From positions 18,475,387 through 18,539,386 of the forward strand of contig JAGTTD010000014.1 in assembly GCA_018398585.1 (NCBI GenBank): a stretch of 64,000 bases of DNA, given 5' to 3'. The translations under genes were made by a program, and so were the position numbers. Origin of the DNA: Simmondsia chinensis (lineage: Eukaryota > Streptophyta > Magnoliopsida > Caryophyllales > Simmondsiaceae). The notes beneath the pieces are model-generated. The model made no database searches. It saw nothing but the letters and a program-made list of their open reading frames with translations, and had not been told where the DNA came from. Shown here in pieces: positions 56,453 to 64,000 of this stretch (its first letter is position 1; each line of letters starts with the position of its first letter).

Positions 56453-57480
56453 TATTGGAATTAATGTCCTGAGAAACCCAATTAATTAGTTTTAAATATT
56501 AAATAAATAAAATTATTTTAATTATTTATTGTCTGATTATGTTTTACGAGTCAAATATATGTGTGATTATTTTCTAAAACATTCCATGAAATGGACATAT
56601 TCTCATATGACATGTTTGGTTTGGGTTAAATGGTCAATGAGACTGAGCCATGAATAAACTTAAATCAAATAAGTGATATGTTGTCAAAGCATACGTTCAT
56701 AGTCAGTGATGAGTTTGGACAGCTTGTCTAATAAGACTATAATAAGATACTTTTGATGACTTGTCTTGGTCACGTAGATAATGATCCAAGAGTATTATGC
56801 TGGTGTTGTCAATAGGATTGGAACACTAAGCAGGACCACCTACATTAGTTATTTCTTAAATTGCTTTTGGAGATTATTAATTCTGTAAGGCAATAACATT
56901 AAATCCAAGAAACAGTCTGAACTCATGCATGGATTTGTCATTGCTTTTATGTGCTAAAAGCATTAGTCAAACTATGATGGCTTGAATCATACGTACATTG
57001 GGTAATGGCATAAAGTGTAGAGGGAACAGTTGTTTTACGTGGAATCTATAGTCTCTAATACATGAAGATGTTCCCTTAGTTGATTTGCAAGAATATGAAC
57101 AGATTCTAGAATCTTTAGCCAAAGTATTCCATATGTTTGGCATTTGGAATTAATATGGAAATTATTTTTGTATTATTGAATTGTCCAAAAGGCCGAGCCG
57201 GGAACTACGGAGATAGATGTGAGAAAAATAACGACAGTTGTTAAAGTTTTTTGCTCCATATCTAATTGAGGAGTTAATTGCCATAATAAAAGTTATTGAG
57301 AAATTCTTGAATGAATATATTTAACTCTAGAGTGTAGTGGAACTTATTTAGCGGAATTAAGTTTTACTAAATGGTAGTAAATTCTTAGCAGAGATGATAG
57401 TAAGATTTGACTCATTTGGAGCTAGAGTTAGATTGTCCCAAGATCTCTTTGCATATGGCCTGATTCTTTGACTTTAAGCA
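56453..57480 (+). repeat. Copia LTR fragment (3' LTR of the second element)
   Basis: It follows the purine stretch 'gacaagtggaagat', as the complete 3' LTR does, and starts TATTGGAATTAATG. It aligns with the antisense LTR at 3241-4420 more closely than with the 17853 copy, suggesting a subfamily. It degrades after about 57480. Confidence 0.75.
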
Positions 57481-57659
57481 TGGCATCACTGCCTTGCTTT
57501 TTTGATTTTATTTAAACATTTGCCAAAAGTTTTTATTTTTGTTTTTGCATCCTAATTTTCTTTTAAGACTAAAACTCGAAAAATTATTTTAGAGGTTTTT
57601 TCTAATTTTAGTTCAGCATAATTTTTCTGAATATTTGTTTCTTGAAAAGATTTTGTTTC
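57481..57659. other. T-rich junction between two LTR fragments
   Basis: T-rich sequence with no match seen to either LTR. It may be divergent LTR or filler. Confidence 0.35.
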
Positions 57660-60640
57660 CAAAAAATTGAAGTTTCAATTGTTTTCTTGTTAAAATTGTG
57701 TAAGTTAGCATATATACTACATGTGATTTTCTTTCAAGTATCATCCATGAGATGGACATAGTCTTCAGGTTACATTTTATATGTTTGTTCTAAGTGGATA
57801 ATAAGACTATACCACAGATAGACTTGGAACAAATGATATGGAATGTTAATTAAATAACTCGTGATCCATGATAAGTCTGGGCTACTCGTTTGTTAAAACC
57901 ATGACTTGACACTTTAGATGACTTGTTATGGTCCTGTGGATGGGGATCCAAAAGTGCTAGGTTGGTGTGTTTAATAAAATTGAGACACTAAGTTGGACCA
58001 TTTGAGTTGGTTGTTTCTAGATTACTATCGGAGATGAGTGATTCTTGTTGTAATGTTTGAATGACTACTCTAAATCCTGAGAGTATTATGGACTTGTGCA
58101 TGGAATGTTAGTTGCTTTGGAGTACTATCAGTAAGGTCTAGACAAATGACTGAATTCCTACCTACACTGAGTAGTGGCATGAAGTGTGACAAGGATCAGA
58201 TATTTAATATGGAATCTACAATCCATTATGAGGTACAGATGTCCCCTTAGTTGATTCGCAAGTGTTTGAATAGTTCAGGATCATTGGCTAAAGTGTTCCA
58301 GGTGTTTGATATTTGGAATTTATAATTTGAATATGTTCAAGTATAAATAAATTATTCAGTGAAGGGAGAGTAGGTAACGAATCATTCTTTGTCATGGACA
58401 TCTAGTAGGGAAGTAGCCTATTTGACAAATATTGAATAAATGATTTAAGTTTAGAGTGCAGTAGGGTTTATTTAGCGAAATTAAGTCTTATTAAATGGTA
58501 AATAAATTTTATCATAAGATGGTAATTAATTTAATCCATTTGGAGCTGGATTTAAATTGTCTCTAAGGTCCCTGCGCAAGCCTCTAATTTTATTGCTATC
58601 GAAAAATATTAAAGAATTTATGAGTTGAATTATTTATTCATGAGATGAGTAAATTTAAATTTGTCAAAAATTATTAATGAGATGAATAAAAATTAAAAGT
58701 TATAAAATAAAATAATGTTTAAAAATGAAATTCGTAAGATGAATTTTACATTTGAGAAAGAAAACAGGACTAAAGCGAAGAAGGAGAGCCTAGCCGGGAA
58801 GACGTCAAGATTGGATATGAGGCTATAGCGAAGAAGGAGAGCTTCAGGTACTTGGGGTCCATGATATAGAACAATGGCAAAGTTGATGAGGATGTCCACA
58901 ACCGGATTAAAGCGGGATGGCATAAGTGGAGGATGGCCTCTGTGGTACTTTGTGATAGAAAGTTCCCCTTGAAGCTAAAGGGAAGATACTATAAGACGGT
59001 TGTGAGGCCTACCATGACATATGGGGCGAAGTGTAGGGCGATGAAACAACAGCACACATAGAAGATGAAGGTGGCGAAGATGCGAATGCTGAGGTGGATG
59101 TGCGGACACACAAGGAAGGATAGAATCAAAAACAACGTCATAAGAGGCAAATTGGGCGTAGCCCCCATTGAAGATAAATTAAGAGAGCAACGTTTGAGGT
59201 GGTTCTGACATGTTAGAAGGAGACCGGACAACGCTTTTGTAAGGAGGTGCGAACAGCCCCTTACTACACTAGGCAGGAGAGGAAAAGGTAGGCTAAAGAA
59301 TAGATGGATGGAGATGATCCGACAAGACCTCACCCACTAAACCTTCGGGAGAAGATGGCCTTAGATAGGGCCCAATGGAGGGCTAGTATAGGGGTTATAG
59401 ATGCTCCAGTTGGATTAGGGTACTCTAGCTTATTAGTGCTAGGCCGTGATATCCTCCTGGCACACTTAGATTGTGTACTTGCTCTCATGAGCTACTACCT
59501 GCCTGCATACCTGCCTACCTATCCTTTGATTTCTGCTTGATGTGGCTTGCTTTGTGTCTTATGTCTTGTGTGCTTTATGTCTATTGTCTTGCTCGTCGTG
59601 TGTTTTCCCTACTCATGCTTTTTTGCTCTCCTGCTGTTATGTCACATGCTCTTTGCGGTAGACCAGCCTCTCAGGTTGGGGGTCCTCTGAAACAGCCTCT
59701 CTTCAGGGTAGCCCCCTGAAGGGGGAAGGCTGCGTACATCTACCCCCCCCAGACCCTGCTTTTGCGGGAGCCCTTGCAAGCACTGGGTTTGTTGTTGTTG
59801 TTGTTGTAGAAAGAAAACATAACCAAAAAAAAAAAAAAATCATAAAAGTACAGGCACAATCCGCATAATTTGCAAGCAGCCAATCAGCATACGACAAGTG
59901 TCACTGCTGGAGCTGCCCAAGGGAGGGATCCCCGTCTTTGGGCGTGGTCCAATCATTGCGTGTCAAGTGGCACGCTGTGGGAACGGCCTACGTTGGCAAT
60001 CCGCGCCAACATGTGCGAACCAATTACAGCGTGACAAGTGGCACGATTTGAAAATTTAAAATCACGCGGTTTGATTACATTAATGCGACGTCGATTTGGA
60101 GCTACATTTTTAGATCTCACATCGAAATTTTATGATTTTTCACTCCAGTATCCTACTATAAATAGGGGTATCGATTTTACAGTTTGGCTTTCAATTCAAA
60201 AATTAAAGGTTTCTGAATATGTTGATTTTCAGAGGCCTAATTTGATAAAAAATTTTGGTTAAAATTTTTCTTTTCATAGTTTAATATTTTTCAAAGTCCA
60301 CTCTTTGGGCATTTTTAGATTATTGCATAGAAGCCAACTAGGTTTCGATTTTCTCGGCTTTCTTGGAGTTATTGTTATTCCGGTTTTCTTATTTTGGAGC
60401 AATTCTAGGTATTCTGCTTTCTTTCTTTTTTAGTTTTTCCCATTTTTGATTTATTTACAGTGTTCGTATTATGCTTGGTTTAAGTTTGTGTTATTGTTCT
60501 GTAGATTTAAATTAAAAATTTAAATCTGTAGATTTAAAATTACGAATTTAAATCAACCTTAGGTTTAAAGTTGAGAATTTTAAACCCTTCCATCGTGTTA
60601 ACTTTACTAAATTTTTTATTTTTTGGAAATTCGTCCTACC
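57660..60640 (+). repeat. Copia LTR copy split by an RTE LINE
   Basis: It aligns with the 17853 LTR from its 'gaagttt.a.t.gttttcttgtt' block to the inner end 'cgtcctacca', with the LINE 58767-59807 inserted. A TATA box lies near 60157-60164 ('ctataaatagg'). Confidence 0.8.
58755..59819 (+). mobile_element. 5'-truncated RTE-type LINE with 12-bp TSD
   Basis: The body is 58767-59807, flanked by perfect 'agaaagaaaaca' repeats (58755-58766, 59808-59819). It encodes the RTE-type C-terminal region on the plus strand: 'FRYLGSMI', '[20 protein letters not shown]', 'MRMLRWMCGHTRKDRI', 'LREQRLRWF', 'GRLKNRWMEMIRQDL', with stops. It ends in the 3' tail 'ggctgcgtacatctacc', 'gcaagcactgggttt' and (TTG)n, instead of poly-A. 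The same tail ends the SINE at 28061-28302 and the antisense LINE in the RPT5 intron. Confidence 0.92.
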
Positions 60641-61570
60641 AAAGCCATAGATAGACTTGGAACAAATGGTGTGGAATGTTATTTGAATAACTTATGATCA
60701 ATGATAAGTTTGGACTAATTGTCTGCTAAGATCATGAATTGACACTTTAGATGACTTATCATGGTCTTGTGGATGGTGATCTAAAAGTGTTAGGTTGGTG
60801 TGTTCAATAAGATTGACACACTTAGTTACACCAAGTGAGTTGCTTGTTCCTAGACTAATATCGGAGATAAATGATTTATCTTGTACTGTTTGAACGAAGA
60901 ATCTAAATCCTGTGAGTATTCTGGACTTCTCCATGGAACGTTGGTTACCTTGGCGTAAAATAAGTAAGGCCTAGACATGTACACTAGGTAGCGGCGTGAA
61001 GTGTAACAAGGATTAGGTACTCAATATGAAATATACAATCTCTTATGAGGTACTGATGTTTCCTTGTGTATTCACAAGTATTCGATTAGTTCAGAATCTT
61101 TGGCCAAAGTATTCTAGTGTTTGGCATATGGACTTTATACTATGAATATGTTCAAGTATAAATGATTTATTCGAAAAAGGGCGAGTAGGGAGCTAATGAA
61201 AAAGCTATGAGAAAAATAATGATAGTAGTTATAATTATTTTTTGCCATGGACATCTAATGGAGAGGTTGTTGTCAATACAGTATATTGGAAAGTATCGAA
61301 TAAATGATTTCAGTCTAGATTGGAATGAGATTTATTTAGTAGAATTAAGTCTCACTAAATGATAATTAAATTTTATCATGAGATGATAATTAAGCTAACC
61401 CATTTGGATCTATATTTAAATTTCCCATAAGTTTCCTGCGCAAGCCTCTTTTGTTATTGCTATCAAAAAAATATTAAAGAATTCATGAGATGAATTATTT
61501 ATTCATTAGATGAGTAAATTTAATTTTTCCAAACATTACCCATGAGATGAATAAAAATTAAAAATTATAA
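60641..61570 (+). repeat. Copia LTR fragment, truncated at both ends
   Basis: It starts inside the LTR ('gccatagatagacttggaac') directly after the previous LTR's inner end, and stops around 61570. It is the third same-strand LTR fragment in a row. Confidence 0.75.
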
Positions 61571-61605
61571 AATTATTATAAAACTATAGAGATATTATAC
61601 TCTAT

Positions 61606-61862
61606 GGGAAGATAATAAAAAGACAAACCCAAATATGATTGAAGAATAATTGCAAGTATTTTGTAAAAGAACTAGAACTAGAGAAATAAATCTCACTTTT
61701 CTTTTTCCTTATTCTCTTTTTCTCATTCTATTTCTCCTCACTCTTCTTCACAATCCCACATCCTCAATATATATAAGTTTAGAGGATTTGTAAGATTCCT
61801 CTTATTCTGCTGCATATAATTGCACGTATATGTTGTGCTGTGGTGTATGCAGATATTCTATG

Positions 61863-61955
<93 letters not shown>

Positions 61956-62057
61956 ATGTGTATATAAAATCTTTTACATAATTTCTAATTTTCTATTTAA
62001 TAATATCCAAACTCGAATATAAAAATTGTACCCGAAAAATATCCAATATTTATAACA
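61606..62057 (-). repeat. 3' LTR of a second copia family (minus strand)
   Basis: The right edge ends 'tataaca' next to a polypurine tract (TCCAAAGGGGGAG on the minus strand). The left edge is uncertain; a TG near 61614 would be the minimum. It contains the (TA)n/(TG)n microsatellite. Confidence 0.6.
61866..61954. repeat. Compound (TA)n(TG)n microsatellite
   Basis: About 26 bp of TA followed by about 62 bp of TG, unbroken. The open frame across it encodes only dipeptide repeats and is not a gene. Confidence 0.95.
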
Positions 62058-64000
62058 CTCCCCCTTTGGATATTTTTCATTATAACGGGACATAACACTT
62101 TTGAAAGTGTATAGTGTCCAAGTTAGATACGCCTGCCTCGTTAAAAATCTTGCTAGGAAAACCCAGTGGGAAAAACTATAGCGAAGGGAAAAAGAGTGCA
62201 GTCTGTATTTAACTCCCCCTCATGTGAACATATTAGTAAGGGGCATTCCTGAGTGAACACATACCAATCTTATGAACTAATTTCCCAAATGTTATTGTTG
62301 GTAATGCTTTCGTGAACAAATCTGCCAGGTTCTCACTTGGGCAAATTTGTTGAACATCTACTTCACCCGTCTTCGGAAGCTCGTGGGTAAAGAAGAACTT
62401 CGGTGAGATATGTTTAGTTATGTCACCTAATGTATCTACCTTTGATTTGAGCAATACATGCAGGATTATCTTCATACAGTATCGTTGTACTCCCGTTGAT
62501 CATTGGAAGACTGCATTCCTCTTGAAAATGTTAAATAAGGGATCTTTGCCATAAGCATTCCTCAGTTGCTTCATGAAGTACAAGTATTTTAGCATGATTT
62601 GAAGAAGTTGTTGTTGTTGTTTGTTTGGTAGATTGCCATGATATAGCAGTGTCACCATAGGTAAATAAATATCCTGTCTGTGAATGGCTTCTATGTGGAT
62701 CAGATAAATATCCACTATCTACATATCCAACCCAATCTCGGAATTGATTGTCTCTGAGAGTATAAACCCATAGCAGATGTACCACGAAGATATCGAAAGA
62801 TGTGTTTAATTCCATTCCAATGTCTCTGGATAGGCGTTGAGCTATATCTTGCTAATAAGTTAATCGAAAGGGCTATATCTGACCCCGTATAGTTAGGAAG
62901 ATACATCAGTGCATCTATTGCACTCAGATATGGCACTTCAGGGCCAAGAATTTCTTCATCAACCCCTCAAGATCGAAAAGGGTTTTTATTCGCATAAAGT
63001 GATTGGACGACCATTGGGGTGCTTAATGGATGTGCCTTATCAATGTGAAAATGCTTAGGCACTTTTTTGTATAAATAGATTGATGGGATAAAATTTCACC
63101 AGATAAGAGCTCTATTTAAAGGCCAAAACAATATTTTGTCTTTCCGAGATCTTTCATTTCAAGCTTTTTATTTAGATATGCAACAGCTTGTTTAATCGCT
63201 TTAGGCATTCTTATGATGTTTAAATCATCGACATAGACAACAGTTATAGCAAATCCAAAATTTGATTTCTTAACAAAAACATATAGGCTAACTGGATTGT
63301 TCACATATCCTTCTTCCAAAAGGTACATACTAAGATGATGGTACCACATTCGCCCTGATTGTTTCGATCTATACAGTGATCTTTGTAATTTTATTGAACA
63401 TAGCTCTCGAGGTTTTGAATTATATGCTTATGGCATTTGTAGCTCTTCAGGGACTTTCATATAGATATCATTATCAAGTGATCCATACAGCTAAACCGTT
63501 ACCACATCCATAAGACACATGTGGAGTCTTTCAGAGACTGTCAGGCTTATTAAAAATCTGAATGTAATTGTATCCATTACGGGTGAATATGTCACTTCGT
63601 AATCAATTCATGCCCTTTATGAGAAGCCTTGAGCTACAAGTCGTGCTTTATATCTTACGACTTTATTCTTTCATTTCTTTTTCTCACAAAAACACACTTG
63701 TAGCCTACGGGTTTAGTATTTTCAGGCGTTTGGACTACAGGTCCAAAAACTGTACGTTCGCAAGTGAGTTAACTCCGTCTGTATTGCTTCTTTCCATTTT
63801 GGTTAGTCATTTCTTTTTTGACATTATTGAAGAGATTTAGGTTCAAAATCTTCACCTTCTATGGTCAAATTAGCGGCCACGTTATATGCAAAACCTTGAT
63901 CGAGAATCGTTTCATTTTGATTCCACTGTATGCCAGTGATAGCATAGTTTATCGAGATTTCTTCATTCTCGACATTTTCATCATATTCACAATTCTCAGG
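62058..64000 (-). pseudogene. Copia pol 3' part (RT and RNase H), runs off the window
   Basis: Minus-strand frames from right to left: the RT start near 63800-63900 ('PKWKEAIQTEL'), 'FAITVVYVDDLNII' with the YVDD active site near 63230 (63349-63116), 'PLSAIDALMYLPNYT-like' and 'ALSINLLARYSSTPIQRHWN' (62936-62715), then RNase H ('WVGYVDSGYLSDPHRSHSQT', 'TAISWQSTKQ', 'LHEATEECLW') and the terminal 'ENLADLFTKALP' (62475-62233). Frame shifts and stops make it inactive. This family differs from the 17853 copia. The 5' part lies beyond 64000. Confidence 0.88.

Noticed and set aside
61840..62022. ORF with (IY)n(VC)n repeats
   Set aside because: It is translation of a (TA)n(TG)n microsatellite inside an LTR.

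Overview
This window is nuclear DNA of a flowering plant, probably a eudicot. It holds one intron-containing housekeeping gene with GT-AG introns, AT-rich spacers, and a dense load of Ty1/copia and Ty3/gypsy retrotransposons that use an initiator-tRNA-Met primer site (TGGTATCAGAGC), together with CACTA, Mutator-like and hAT-like DNA elements, RTE-type LINEs and one SINE. The species cannot be named from the sequence alone.

Layout, left to right. 1-1821: AT-rich spacer with a roughly 490-bp tandem duplication. 1822-3230: 5'-truncated Ty3/gypsy 3' end. 3241-4420: antisense fragment of a long copia LTR. 4627-about 13200: complete gene for the 26S proteasome ATPase RPT5 (10 exons, 423 codons, no lesion). 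Its introns carry an antisense RTE LINE that is itself split by a GC-rich TIR element, a 67-bp tandem duplication and a hAT-like MITE. 13216-16149: AT-rich, no recognisable gene. 16159-17016: Mutator-like element filled with CGCG-core palindromes.

17853-49527 is one copia element about 8.7 kb long, swollen to 31.7 kb by nesting and still flanked by a 5-bp target duplication (CAAGC). Its 5' LTR holds a 7.1-kb gypsy element, which in turn holds a 1.7-kb solo LTR. Its leader holds a SINE with a 5S-rRNA-derived head and an RTE-like tail. Its pol region holds a 14.5-kb LTR element without recognisable pol that carries an RRM-like ORF resembling polypyrimidine-tract-binding proteins. That element holds a 5.7-kb chromovirus-like gypsy element and a 4.3-kb CACTA transposon. 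The copia 3' LTR holds a 1.4-kb solo LTR. Most insertions could be bounded to the base by their target-site duplications, which gives a relative order of insertion.

49533-61570 holds more degraded copies of the same copia family (LTR fragments, dead internal region), one split by a 5'-truncated RTE LINE with a 12-bp target duplication. 61606-64000 is the 3' end of a different copia element on the minus strand, running off the window.

The only apparently functional host gene is RPT5; all other coding sequence is transposon-derived and nearly all of it is broken. The observations most worth a second look are the 5S-headed SINE and its RTE-like tail, the palindrome-array MULE, the RRM-carrying non-autonomous retroelement, and the repeated LTR-end/primer-site modules in the copia family, which suggest that its LTR boundary has moved.
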